DNA from: Ecdyonurus torrentis
Lineage: Eukaryota > Arthropoda > Insecta > Ephemeroptera > Heptageniidae
Direction of reading: 5' to 3'
DNA length: 64,000 nt
Assembly (NCBI GenBank): GCA_949318235.1
Contig: OX439132.1
Span: 12,743,624 to 12,807,623, forward strand
Under the pieces are notes generated by a model. The model was not told the DNA's origin. It saw only the letters and a program-made list of their open reading frames with translations, and made no database searches. The position numbers and the translations under genes are program-made. Below, piece by piece: positions 10,903 through 22,879 of this stretch; within the stretch, counting starts at the first letter, position 1, and every line of letters starts with the position of its first letter.

Positions 10903-11146
10903 CTGCAATAGTATAATATTATATTATAATAACACACAATATATAGTAACACAACTTAAGTTTTTATACATTTTATTATGTAATTCTTATAAGTTGTCCA
11001 ACTACTTCATATTCATTGTATAAAATAATAAAAATTTGCATATGACGAAAGTGTTAAAATTTATATAACGTAAATTTTCTTGGTACGTTACGTAACTGTT
11101 ATATAGTTAATTTATTTTTTAATTTTAAGTTTCCTCATTGAACTAC

Positions 11147-11347
11147 CTTGTGGTACAGTACGGTCCAATAAAATTGGATTGCCTTGATAATGCGTCATCT
11201 CCCCTTTCTTGTCAAATGTTAATTCAACACGACCCATGTATTTAGTGTAGGCGTATGCTGATACTACTGGAACTTTGCGTCCTGATTTCTGATTCACTAA
11301 CGTTGGATATAAGCCAGCAGGCGCCTCATCTGATGGAAAATTTTCAC
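11147..11347 (-). CDS. 5'-nucleotidase exon 4 (end of catalytic domain)
   Basis: Residues 250-316, with split codons at both ends (enters and leaves in phase 1). It encodes ENFPSDEAPAGLYPTLV, then KVPVVSAYAYTKYMGRVEL and GNPILLDRTVPQ. The V-V-S/Q-A-Y-x-x-T-K-Y-M-G pattern is typical of insect and vertebrate 5'-nucleotidases just before the domain linker. The donor CAAG|GTAGTT is slightly weak, but the frame closes only 14 codons further on if it is not used. Confidence 0.9.
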
Positions 11348-11737
11348 CTGTGGAATTTTAAATCGAGAAGAAATTATTTCGAGGAAAAAAAATTATTTTA
11401 CATTGCCAAATACAGTACAAACAATTGTTTTAATTCATTTTACCATTTAAATGATGCGTATATGCATGGGTGTGTGTTTTTCGTAATAATATCATTCAAA
11501 ATTTAGCCCAAATGTTTTAATAATAAAATAAATTATCACAAAATCGTGTATAGACCATGGTAAATATAGCTAAATATTATTGCATTAAAAAAAATATTTA
11601 AAAGATCATTTAAATATATTTTTTAAATTGTTTATAGATTTTTTCTTCCTTTCCAATGCTCTGAAGTTCTCAATCATGCAGCTGTTAAAATTGAAAATAT
11701 TGCCTGTCGCATAATTTTAAATAATTTGCACAAATTG

Positions 11738-11821
<84 letters not shown>

Positions 11822-13264
11822 ACAGTTCAGATATATCTATTTATTAATAATGAATATTTTTAAACTTTAATTTTATTAGCATAAAAAAAACATACTGGAA
11901 AATAAAAACACTAAAAACAAACTCAAAGACATAATAACTTAAAAATTGGATGTAATTTACTTACATGGTTCCCACAATTAATGCTAAAATTCTAGCTAAA
12001 TATTTATTTAATTCCCACAGCAGACAAGATGATTTTTTTTAACAAATATAAAATTATGCGTAGTTAGCTTCGGCAATGCAATGCATTTCTTCTTCTTTTT
12101 CCAGACATTATAGTATGGAAAAATCAGAATAGAAAAGAAGACACACATTTGCTCACATTTGGTTTAAAGTTATATTTATTCTAAGTTGTATATATTGATG
12201 CGAAATTTAAACTATGATGTTGCCAAGGGGAATTAAACATGGTGACTGCACAATGAACATGTGTGGGTTTACATTGTAATGAAATATGATATTTGAATGT
12301 GTAAAAAAGTTCACTTACACTGAATGAATTTATAATGCTTTTTTTTCCGGTCTTTGTCTTTCTATATTAAAACTTATTTACCTTATTAGGTACCTATTCG
12401 TTTATCTTGAAGCTTATTTGTAACAAACTTTTATTCAAGACCGTTTTTGTCACTTTTTGTCCTTCTTCTTTCGTTATTGAATTCTATATACGATGATTTA
12501 AATTTCAACAACTTTCTAATATTTGATTTTCATTTATACGAAAGTAATACATCTGAATCATTAAAGATTATATTTCAAATCAGTGTTTATGCTTTGTTTC
12601 CCCCTTCTTTTCTTTATTGAATTCTATGATGATTCAAATTTTAATGACTTTATTTTTTTAAACAAATTTAATTGCCATTAAAATATTAAAGGTTGGACCA
12701 TAATATAAATAGCCTTTGATGTGACTAAATTGCAATGATTATAATTGGAATTTTTACAGTTCGCCAATGAGTAATTAAGAAGTTTTACTGTTGTAGATCA
12801 AATGTTAATTAGATATATATTATAATGTAATATCATGTTAGCTGCAGTTATTATATAAAACTCTATCCAGCGTTTTTATCTGCTTAATCATGCGTAAATT
12901 TTATGTCTGTAAACAACCTATATAAATCTTAAGTATATAGCTTTCGGAATGAATGTAAGACTCTGCTTTGCATAAATCGACATATTTTCATCATTGCAAC
13001 AATCAGTGTCTTTTTAACGTATAGAATCTTCTGTCTTATGCGAGGGCTCTGCAGCTTATTACTTTGATTTTATTTACTTATTTCCTCAATAAAAATAGGT
13101 GTCAGTATAATACCCACATCGATCTTGAATTATTCTAATTTATTCATGATTCACACGAAGAACAATATTATGAGTAATCCTCCATGACAAACTAACTGAA
13201 TTGGTTTCAATTGAAAATGATTTGAATTAATTTAAACAAGTTTATATACAGTGAGTCATATTAC
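11348..13264. other. intron 3 of the 5'-nucleotidase gene
   Basis: Contains the CT microsatellite at 11741-11817. The remainder is AT-rich with no recognised feature. Confidence 0.55.
11741..11817. repeat. (CT)n microsatellite
   Basis: About 38 uninterrupted CT units; purine-rich GA on the transcribed minus strand. Confidence 0.95.
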
Positions 13265-13466
13265 CTGTGTAAAGGAAAGTGTTAGTATGACCTCCTATGA
13301 CAAGATCAATGTTCTCAACTTCCCTCGCAATTTTCTGGTCCATGCCGTAACCTGAGTGACCAACAGCGATCAGAATATCAACGCCTTGTGCTGCCAGCCG
13401 CTTAGCTTCCGCTCTAATTGTTTTAACTTCATCATTGAAAATTACTTTGCCTGGGCTGGAAATATC
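13265..13466 (-). CDS. 5'-nucleotidase exon 3 (GHS and GGHTNT motifs)
   Basis: Residues 183-249 plus the first base of 250; acceptor TTTTTTAG, donor ACAG|GTAATA, phase 1 at the end. It encodes DISSPGKVIFNDEV, then ILIAVGHSGYG and LVIGGHTNTFLY. The two His-containing motifs are the last metal ligands of the metallophosphoesterase fold, and both are intact. Together with exons 1 and 2 this completes the catalytic metal centre. Confidence 0.92.
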
Positions 13467-14159
13467 CTAAAAAAACGTTAATCATAAAATAACAATATAG
13501 CATATTATACAATAAGAGGAGGAAAAAACTAAAATGGTAAAAGGCGTGTGGTAATAGGTATTATTTTTTGAATTGATAGGTAATTTATGATTATGTACTT
13601 TACGTGATTAAATTTAATTATTATTATGATTATAATGACAGTATACTATTTGTATAGTTAATTTATACAGATTTATAATATGAATAATACGTGTTGCAAT
13701 TGCAAAGTGCAAATAAAATGAAGATGATATAAAATATTTTTATTGAAATTTAAACAAGTTAATTAAGTTTTAACTTTAGTTTTATGATACATTTTAATAA
13801 TTAATGTGTGAGCATAGTGTGTACATAATAATGTATTAATTTTTATGCAAATTTAGATTCTTTCATTATTTTCTTTTATGTAATTTTTCTAAAAATTTAA
13901 ATCTGATTCCATAATGGAGGTACCCTGAGGTAAATACAAATATATTATATTATATAATTATTTTTAAAAGAAAGAAAAAAAATTTATCTGAACCACCCAT
14001 GGAGATTTTAAGTATATACATAATATTTAAAAACACAACAACGCATCGGTTTATTTATATGGCGAGACCACACTTTTTATTTTCGTAGGTGGTTTTTTAA
14101 AATTTTATTACTCTGAGAAGTTCTGAACACTGATGTGCTATCCATAAACCAATATTACT

Positions 14160-14192
<33 letters not shown>

Positions 14193-14879
14193 ACGTTAAA
14201 ATTAAATATTTATGTATATAATACTAAATTTAAATATTTAGTAACATTTTATAGATAGGTAACAGAGAAGTGTAGCCAAATTTTGTAATTTAACAGAATA
14301 AAGCATGGGTTCGGAAGCATAAGTAATGCTTTTATTGAAGCATACAAAATTTAAAACATTTAATACAAACTTTCAATTGCTCTTAATTGGTGCTATTATG
14401 CATGAATAAGCAAAACGTGTTTAATATATAAATTATTTTCCGCGTCTCCATATCATTATAAATCTGGGGTGTATAATAATTTTGGAAGCTCATTAAGTCT
14501 GCTACTTGATGCATGCAATGTAAAAGAGTAATCATATTAGAATGGCTTTAAAAAATTTATTACTAAAATTAATGTATATTTTTTTTCCCTATACTTCAAA
14601 CGCTACACTTTTAACTTCAACTCTTTATTCATACACGTATTAAAAAAATAACGTATAGGATATTAAATGTATAATTTCGGTATATAGCAATAATAATTAT
14701 GGTTTTAATATAACATGTTTGTTTTTCTGTGTAGCATGGATATTGTTTAATACAGTTTTTTTTTTTTTTTTTTTTTTTTAATCCTTATTTTGTTACATAA
14801 AATCTCGCATGAAATCTCCTTGCAAAATCAGTTTGATCATATATTTCATTGGTTAAATGATGTACAGTGAATTATATTC

Positions 14880-14930
<51 letters not shown>

Positions 14931-15010
14931 ATTCCGCAAGCGTAAATTGTCAATTATATTTATTCATACAGTATGTGACAAGTAATAATTGTATATATAA
15001 AAACTGTTAC
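13467..15010. other. intron 2 of the 5'-nucleotidase gene
   Basis: Contains poly(T) runs near 14161-14190 and 14757-14779 and an AT microsatellite at 14883-14927. Nothing else was recognised. Confidence 0.55.
14883..14927. repeat. (AT)n microsatellite
   Basis: Uninterrupted AT repeat shortly downstream of exon 2 in the direction of transcription. Confidence 0.9.
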
Positions 15011-15208
15011 CCTAGTTTCTGGTGTTAAATATCCAATGACTCCAATTTGTTTTCCCCCGACATTAAGTATAGTTGATGGTTTTATGTATGGAGCAAGGCG
15101 TGGTTCTTTGCTAAACTCTAGGTTGGCGCCAACTACTGGTACAGTGATGTTCGCTAAGAATGGCTCCAGACCATCAATTCCGTCGTCAAACTCGTGGTTC
15201 CCCAGACT
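15011..15208 (-). CDS. 5'-nucleotidase exon 2 (GNHEFD metal-binding exon)
   Basis: Residues 117-182, phase 0 at both ends. It starts after TTTCAG and reads SLGNHEFDDGIDGL, the signature in which Asn and His take part in metal binding and catalysis. NIT in LANITVPV is a possible N-glycosylation site. It ends with GVIGYLTPETR before the donor GTAACA. The intron separating it from exon 1 is 7.2 kb and full of repeats. Confidence 0.92.
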
Positions 15209-15404
15209 CTGAAATAAACAACACATTATGTTATATTATTTTGTCGTGATTATTTATGATCTTAATAATTTCTTACTTGTTATTTCTATTTAAATTCTAA
15301 CGCTTTCTTAACATGAGTTTAGTTTTTTATGTCCTTGAATTTTATTGATTTTTAATGAGAGACAATTTGTCTAGACATTTTGGGGGGACTTGTAATTTAT
15401 TTTT

Positions 15405-15436
<32 letters not shown>

Positions 15437-16517
15437 TCTGTTTCTGCGAAGATAAATATATTTTCCAGTTTTCAAGTATGCAAATATTTAGTAAACTGTA
15501 GTATTGTAGATATGTATACTTCTAGTAAAAATAATAAATATGCAATAAAAATGAAATATTGCTAATGATTTGGAAAAGAGATAAAAACATGCGTCTCTGA
15601 GCTAACAAAGTTTCTTCAATTCAAGGTGAGCATCTTTTGTCACCTCTGTTTTTGTGTCACTTTAAATTGCAAAACAAAAAATAGTTATATAATTAAACGT
15701 GATTTGTAAAAGTCAACAATTATATATAAGTGTGTTGGTTTAAGATAATGCATTTTAAATATAGCTTGCTATTATTTTGTCTATGAGTTATATTATGTTA
15801 TAGAAATATGCAACTACAAACTAACTATGGATAATGTTTTATTCTTGTGAGTATATTTTAGTCTGTCAAGACATACAATATGAAACTGTAGAACATTCTT
15901 ATAGACGTCAAAGAAATGCAGACGCTTAAAGTAACATTGAAGCTCTGATTGTTGTGATAGAGAGGTTAAATTTAGATGGCAAAATATTGATCTGTAAAGA
16001 GGCGTTTAATAACCTCTTCAGTTCCAGTATAATATACAGTGGACATCAAATAATTCAATTAAAAAAAAAAACGAAAAAATGGAGATAATACAAAAATTGG
16101 ACCAGAAAACGCCCCTGAATTTACGTGGGTTTTAACTATATTTTGAGCATTCTAGAGTGGGTAGAGGGTCCGCAAAAGCAAGAAAACTTTTTTTGACAAA
16201 AGAAACATATTTTTGTCATCATGAGAGCCGCACAAAAACGTGGTTAAAATTTACGAATTAATTTTTAAAAAAGTCGAGGACTAAAGAGAATAAAATTGAC
16301 AGTGTACATTACGCAAGTTTATTATTATTATTGTTTTAATATTTTGATATTAAAAATGTGTCATAAATTTATTAGCATATTATAACTTTTTTATAGTTTA
16401 CATTGAAATTACTAATTTGGGTTAATTTTTTTTTATTATTTACTTATTCGGTAACAATATACCATCAAATGTGTGAATATTTAAAAACCAAAGATTTTTT
16501 TAATTAATTTAATTTAA

Positions 16518-18223
16518 GAGGCCGTTTTACTCTCTGGAAAATATAAATGTAAACAAACTGTCTAAAAGATCAAAATCTAAGATAAGGCAGGAAACTTAAA
16601 TGACTGAAATCGAGTGGTCATACGTCATCAAAGTGACCAATAATCACAGGAAACGAATACAATAGATTGGAATGTAAGGCAGTGATAACAGGTTTCAATT
16701 CTAGCTAGAGCCTTGCAAAGAACGAAGAGAGTATTTTTACATGCAATATTGAATCTAAAGACAGCAAAAAAAAAAATATATATATATATAATAATACTAT
16801 AACGCATTTATTTATTTTTTGTATCATATCATAGAAGGAAAAAATCACATAGAAATATGCAATTTGCTACTTCAAAATATGATAATGCATATTACAATAA
16901 AAATATATATTTTTTATGTATCTTTTAGAAGTCTACGTGCAAATGATATAATATACAATTTAAATAATAAGCAATAATATTATATAATACGGAAACACAA
17001 ATTTGGAGACGAAAATAAATTGCCGTTGATATCCAAAATGTGACATTTCATCAGAAAAGTTGGATATTATATAAATTATTTGCAAGCACAAATATATCTT
17101 TTCATTAAAATAAAGATGTGATATTGTATCCAAATTTGCAGATAGAGTGAGCCGATCACAATTCGGAGCTCAATGTCAATTTATTTTCTTCCAAATTGTT
17201 GTTTTATTATAATATTGTACACACTATTTATAATTATTTTATTTTATCATTAATTTTTTTTATTATTTGTTTATTTATTTATTTGTTGCACGTAAATCTA
17301 AAAATATCGTGTGAACTTTTTTCCGCGTTTTTTTTTTTTTTTTTTTTTTTTTACTAATTTATTTATTATATGTTTGTGCAATAAATTAATACACCTGTAG
17401 TTACCACCATCTTTATCCTTTAAATCAATTTTTTTTCTTTGCAACACTCAATTTGTTTATTTATTATTATTATTTTTTACTTTAATTTTTTTGTTTTCTA
17501 ATTAGCAAATAACTTAAAATATATTTTCTTTACGATGAAGCAATGCTTGACCTGACCATAACTATTGCAATCATGACATTTATAATAATTTAATAAGGTC
17601 CCGATTACGGATTATTGAATGTTAGCTTGATTATGCCTAGCCGCAGCAACTCATATATAAAATAGTAACTTTTTTCTCATTCACCTATAAAATATTTTAT
17701 ACTCTGATATCAGACGAGATAATATTTTACATAACATCCGCTGTTTTGGGAGTTTACGAAGCTGACCTTCATACACTTTCAAAGCAATAATAAAAGTATC
17801 GAAATGATAGAAAATATACTCGACTAAAAGCAAAACAGAACGTAATTCTTTGACTGTCCACAGTGGCGCATTTACTTGTAAAATAAATATAACATAAATA
17901 TAACATCGTAGTTCCATTTTTTACAATTAATTAAGCATCGGATTGAAATGATTTTTACACCGATGGAAAGCTAATAAAAAAACGAAGGCATTCAGTGAAG
18001 ATTTTTTTTTATAAACTCAATAGCAACATTTTAATCGGTTAAAAACAGAACAAAAAAAGATATCAAAAATCGGCTTCAGTGAAGGTCTAGATAATATATT
18101 TGTAATAATGTGTTAAAAATTTGGCATCTCTAGGTGTATTAGTTGCGGAGAAATCATGGAATTACGATTACATTGATTTGAATGGGCAGCAAGCAGGCAG
18201 CGAATAGAGAGTAAAACGGCCTC
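16518..18223. mobile_element. 1.7 kb DNA transposon, TTAA target site, TIR GAGGCCGTTTTACTCTCT
   Basis: The first 18 bases, GAGGCCGTTTTACTCTCT, recur as a perfect reverse complement at the right end. TTAA lies directly outside both ends (16514-16517, 18224-18227), matching the TTAA target choice of piggyBac- and Kolobok-type transposases. The only open frame of any size is on the minus strand (17681-17917, 78 codons, no family recognised), so this is probably a non-autonomous or decayed copy. Confidence 0.75.
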
Positions 18224-19497
18224 TTAAGTGAACTTTAAAATTAAAATATATTTGACTCCTTATCTTAATTATATAGCTTATAGAAAAATAAAATCTTGAA
18301 TAAATATTTCAAATATAAAGTTCAAAATAAAATCTTGAATAAATATTTCAAATATAAAGTTCTATACGATTTCACAATATGTTATCAAGGATTGCTAAAA
18401 ATGCGTATAACTTCGCGCACGCCAAGAGAGTGCAGAGTGTTAAAATACATGACTGCTTTTGCATATGTATCAAAAAAAGGGTTTATAAAACCACAAGTCT
18501 ATGTTTAAAATTACCCAGATGACATCTTAATTTATCACAGCTCATTTAGTAGAGTTAATAAACAATAACGGCTTTATTAGAAAAAAAAAAAAAAAAAAAA
18601 AAAGGAGTAGAAGCAAGTACGGGGGAGTTAACTACAAGTATAAAAACGTTATTTTAGATTGTTAAGCAGCTGCCATGACAGAGACCAAATTTGATACTTC
18701 CAAATATTGCAAATTCTAATCTATATATAACATAATATCTTATTAAATGAAGCATATCATTTTTAATTACTGTATATAGAAAATTTAATGCCACATTCCA
18801 CTTGTATAAATATTATATACATGAATGTTGAATATATATATAAAAAAAAAACTGATAGATATACAACTTCCTGTCATCTTCTAGTTTTTTTTTTTTTTTT
18901 TTGCATAACTTAATTAGACTAGTAAAATGTAAATAAAGCTCTATATAAAAAATATAGCATGTTATTACGTATAAGGAGACCTCTAACCTTATACATATAG
19001 AAACTAGATAAATTTAGTATCAAGTCGGCATATTATGTTTGTTATGCATGATAAAACAAATTAAATGAAGATAAAATAAACACATGCTATCAATTCTCTG
19101 ATATCTTGATTTAAATTTGATTTCAATGAATATCTTTTGTTTGACCTTTGGGAAACATTTTGAGAGCTACGCTATTTAGAAAATAGGTTGGTTTTGGTTG
19201 ATAAGCATGGCCTTTATTTTTTAATTGCTATTTTGTAGAAAAAAAAAAGAGTTGCAGAAATTGGCAGAAATCATAATTTCTCAAATAAATTAGCATTTGA
19301 GCCACTGACCTAGGCGGTTTACTATACTATTTGGTGTTTTTAGAAGCCCCATATGAATTTATGAGTGTGCTAAAGTTGAAAATCTGATGTTGCAGTCATT
19401 TGTTGTTGTTGTTGATATGATAAATAACAATTAAATAAAGAACATAGGAACATCTATAAAAATCCAACTAATACTGTGTCTTACACTGTACAATATT

Positions 19498-19622
19498 ATA
19501 CGCATGATTGTAATAATGTTTTACTAAGCAAATTCAGCACGTGTTTTTCTCATAAAAATAAAACTGCAAATTTATCGCAAGTCTTTATAATGGTAAAATA
19601 TAATATTACAACAGTGTGCACA
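19498..19622. mobile_element. ~125-bp TA-flanked MITE (diverged copy 2)
   Basis: Shares GATTGTAATAATGTTTTAC, CACGTGTTTTTCTCATAA and the inverse end TAAAATATAATATTACAAC with the other copies. More diverged than 45616-45738. Confidence 0.5.
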
Positions 19623-19997
19623 TTACATAACACTTATTCTCTTGCTTTGGTACATTCTAGCGGTGCCTTTTTTGCTTAATTTTTTTATTCACAAATATAA
19701 CAAACGTTGAGATATTATTTATATATTTATAAAGATATATATAGAGTATTACTACCTTGAACTTTTATTGCAAAGGGGTTTGTAGTACGGAAAACATGTG
19801 ACAAAATTATCAATTGATGATGATTATTATTAGAAAATATTATTAATCAAGATATATTTATATGCATTATCACAGTTACATTTTGGAAACAGATCAAGAT
19901 TCATTGGAACCAATTTCCTGTCAAGTATAGCTTCATTCATACACATTATCTTTGCCCGATACAGTAAGGTATTGTTGCCTGACCTACAGCAAAAATG

Positions 19998-20002
<5 letters not shown>

Positions 20003-20043
<41 letters not shown>
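20003..20043. repeat. (AT)n microsatellite
   Basis: Uninterrupted AT repeat in intron 1. Confidence 0.9.
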
Positions 20044-20045
<2 letters not shown>

Positions 20046-20629
20046 CCATGATATATAGCCTAGATTTTTTTAATAATATAATCTAATTTTCATTAAGTGG
20101 CAAAAAAGGTACAAGGTACAACACAGCATTTACAAAGTCCTCTGAATTATTTAAACAGTATTTTCTTGTCAATAATTTCAATATAGTCTATACGTATACA
20201 TACACTTATTATTAAATAATATTCACTTAAATATATTTGATGCATAACAATTATTGTAATTACATTTCCTTAATGACTTCTCTGAAGCTATTTCATTTAA
20301 TGACAACTTACATTTCTAAGAATTTTTTATTGTGGCAAACTTAAGTAATTAAAAAATTAAAAAAAAAAAAAAAAAAAAATCTGTAAGAAAATCCTTTGCA
20401 GTATAGACAACTAGATCAGTAGCTTTACAATAACGAAATATTTTCCAATGTAAGTCGTCAATTTGTTACATATTTACCAACGCTTTTGACACTATGAGAA
20501 TAGATAGTTAAAGAAAATCTTACGTTAGTTTTAAAACTCTTTCAATTTTTTTCTTTTCAATAAAAAAAAATACATACATGCTACTTAAAGGTTAAAAAAA
20601 AGTAATATTTAAAAAAATGCAATGCTATA

Positions 20630-20931
20630 GGGTGGTTTCATTCATGTTAAAGTCGACGTCATAAGTGAGTACTAAATAACATTGGCCGGTGTAGGAAAAT
20701 GACACATTTTGACAGTTTAAAAATACTCCACGATTTTTTTTGAGAGCATTGATGTTGTTAACAGGTTGAATTAGTACCTCAAGTATGCAAGAAAAATAAT
20801 AATGACCAAAAAATAACTAATTTTCTAAAGAAAATAGCCAAAAACTACGTTTGTCCTATACTGAACAATGTTATTCACTTCTTAAGAGGAGCATCAAAAA
20901 GCATTAAGAATGACGTCATGCGTACACACCC
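20630..20931 (+). mobile_element. ~300-bp GGG...CCC element (copy 1)
   Basis: Starts GGGTGGTTTCATTCATG after TA and ends GACGTCATGCGTACACACCC before TA. It aligns along its whole length with 59286-59583 and, inverted, with 47186-47513; shared blocks include TATGCAAGAAAAATAAT and GTTTGTCCTATRCT. Terminal inverted repeats are short and imperfect. No coding capacity. Confidence 0.75.
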
Positions 20932-22417
20932 TATTAAAATAAAAATAATAATAATATTAAAAGAAATAATAGTTAAAGAAAAAGAGTCAAAGTTAGTATT
21001 TTTTTTTTTTTTTTTTTTTTTTTGTATAACATGAAATAAGATTGCATATTTATTCTTAAGTTCATATTAATATCGTTTGAAATGAAATCCTGTTTGACAG
21101 ATTGAATACGTATGAAGTCTTATAATATTGACAATGATGAAAAAAGAAGACTTTAATACATAAAATTATAAAACCACAACTTGTTTTAAAACATTATCAT
21201 AGCTGTTTTAATATTTTCATTTGAAGATGTTGTTTTTATGTATCAATTCAAAAAAAAAAATTTAATTGAAAGCAGGATGAATAAGTTCTTAAATAGGGTC
21301 AGAGACAAGTGTATATAGAAAAAAATAACACACATCTTAATTGAACTTGAGTATCACTAGTGTATGTAATATTTATGGTGGTAGAGAAACTTCATATTAT
21401 AATCTATATGTAATTTAGCTCACTGTTCTATTAAAGTAGCTAGAGGAACAAAAAAGTGACAATAAGCAGACGAGAAAAAATTACACTTATACAACCACGG
21501 TGAAAGATTTAAATGAACGAAAGATGATTTTATACTAAGCAAAAAAATTAAGACTATGTATGATCTTTCTCTATATAATTTGAAAGCTATGCCTCTATCG
21601 TATTATTAATTTATATAAAAATTTCGGTAGCTCTCTTCAAACGCAGTTTTTTTTTTTTTTTTTTTTTTTGTAATAATTATTTTAATACTTTAATTATTTT
21701 CTTGCCTATATAAGGATGAAAAATTTAAATGGTTCTGAGATTTGAAATCTTTATCTTCTTTATTGATGAATACAATTTTCCCTTATACACATCTATTAGA
21801 AACAAAATTAATTAAAAAATGGTAAAATAATTAAAAAAAAAAAAAAAGAAGGTAAAATTAGCAACAAGAATGAATTCCCAACTTCTGAACGTCAAATTTC
21901 ACCCGTTATTATATTTACGATAGCTTATATAAATTTAGTAGGTATAGATTAAAAATGAAAGACTTTTAGATAAAAACTTATCATTAAACGAAATTGAAAT
22001 TTTATCTCTTTTGAAAAGAAATTCATTACAGTAAATAACAATTCAATAATCAACAAAAATACGTCAATGAAAAGAAGCGCAGCTTTTAAAAAAAAGTAAT
22101 AGAATTAAATTTTTTATTTGAATTTCATTTGATAAGATTGCAAGGTAAACATATTGTACGCAAATGTATATAATATATTGTCGTTGTAATTTTATTGCAC
22201 AAACTTGTATTTAATGAACCATATAAGTAACTATGTACCTTTTTTTGGTCTCAATAAATGAATTTGAATATAAATTTTATGTTTAAATTGAATAAAATTA
22301 AAAATAATTTATTGCTTTCTTAACTTTATTTAAAAATATGAGCTAAGTACTGTATAATCTTATATTTTGATTAAAAAAAGTAGAAGAAAAGTACAAATAG
22401 GTAAAAGTAATACTTAC

Positions 22418-22765
22418 CATTGCATCTAAACCAATTGACTGAATAAACTCTGCAACAATTGGCCATTTATGAACCGTATACCAAACAGTTCCCTGATAAG
22501 TATCACCAGCATTTAAGAAAATTACATTTTCTTCATTTTTCTTTGCTTCATTAACAATATAAGCAACTCTTGGAAAACCACCAAAACAATCGTTTTGCTT
22601 CATTAATTTTTCAGAACATTTTCCAGATTGTGAATTAGTTTGCTCAAATCTAGCATGCATATCATTATTATGTAAAACAATTAATTTAAATTGTTCATCA
22701 GTTGGAGCGCATGTCACAGTAATTAAAAGTAATGAAAATATAAAAAAACTTATATGAAACACCAT
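22418..22765 (-). CDS. 5'-nucleotidase exon 1 (signal peptide, start of catalytic domain)
   Basis: Residues 1-116. The start is the ATG at 22765-22763 in a strong context (CACCATGG); the frame stays open three codons further upstream, but only to a GTG. Residues 1-20 (MVFHISFFIFSLLLITVTCA) form a hydrophobic signal peptide with likely cleavage before PTDEQ. The mature part opens with KLIVLHNNDMHARFEQ, whose Asp and His are the first metal ligands of the family. Two cysteines around the short loop SGKCSEKLMKQNDC match the first conserved disulfide region. NAGDTYQGT supplies another metal-ligand Asp. The donor is ATG|GTAAGT, phase 0. Confidence 0.92.
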
Positions 22766-22869
22766 GGTGACCACGACTGCTACCGCAAGGTGTGTTTTTG
22801 CAACTGATACTTAAGTTCGCAACTCTATTCTCAAGAGAGATCTACATGCAAAAAAAGAAATTGACTTGA

Positions 22870-22879
22870 GCGCATGCGC
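22870..22879. promoter_or_regulatory. GCGCATGCGC motif (NRF-1/EWG-like) upstream of the nucleotidase start
   Basis: A perfect palindrome, GCGCATGCGC, about 105 bases upstream of the ATG, in very AT-rich sequence. It matches the core of the site bound by NRF-1 and insect Erect wing, with one mismatch in the outer bases. No TATA box is obvious. Its role as a promoter element is inference. Confidence 0.4.

Larger units (their letters stand above)
15209..22417. other. intron 1 of the 5'-nucleotidase gene
   Basis: A 7.2 kb intron largely made of mobile and simple repeats: TTAA element 16518-18223, TA MITE 19498-19622, AT microsatellite 20003-20043, GGG...CCC element 20630-20931, and poly(A)/poly(T) runs (for example 15411-15436, 17331-17352, 18580-18603, 21001-21023). 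A roughly 38-bp segment ending GAATAAATATTTCAAATATA is tandemly duplicated at about 18284-18361. No exon was recognised. Confidence 0.6.
2148..22765 (-). other. gene span: ecto-5'-nucleotidase / apyrase-like, nine coding exons
   Basis: Complete gene read right to left. Coding exons are 22765-22418, 15208-15011, 13466-13265, 11347-11147, 10902-10739, 7796-7691, 7587-7426, 3067-2864 and 2311-2148. Every junction is GT-AG and the phases chain without a break to a 582-residue protein. That is close to the roughly 550-600 residues usual for CD73/5NUC proteins. Seen: signal peptide, metallophosphoesterase motifs (NDMH, NAGDTYQGT, GNHEFD, GHS, GGHTNT), C-terminal domain motifs (NLGNLITDA, NGGGVR, DGGDGY) and a hydrophobic C-terminus typical of GPI signals. 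Known of the family: metal-dependent hydrolysis of extracellular nucleotides. Inferred: a surface-anchored nucleotidase; AMP-specific versus ATP/ADP-hydrolysing activity cannot be decided from sequence. Exons 6'-8' at 1172-151 may be alternative 3' exons of the same gene. Confidence 0.9.

Noticed and set aside
16032..16310. CAGTGGACATCAAATAATTC resembling a Tc1-type terminus
   Set aside because: No inverted partner terminus could be found, so an element cannot be delimited.
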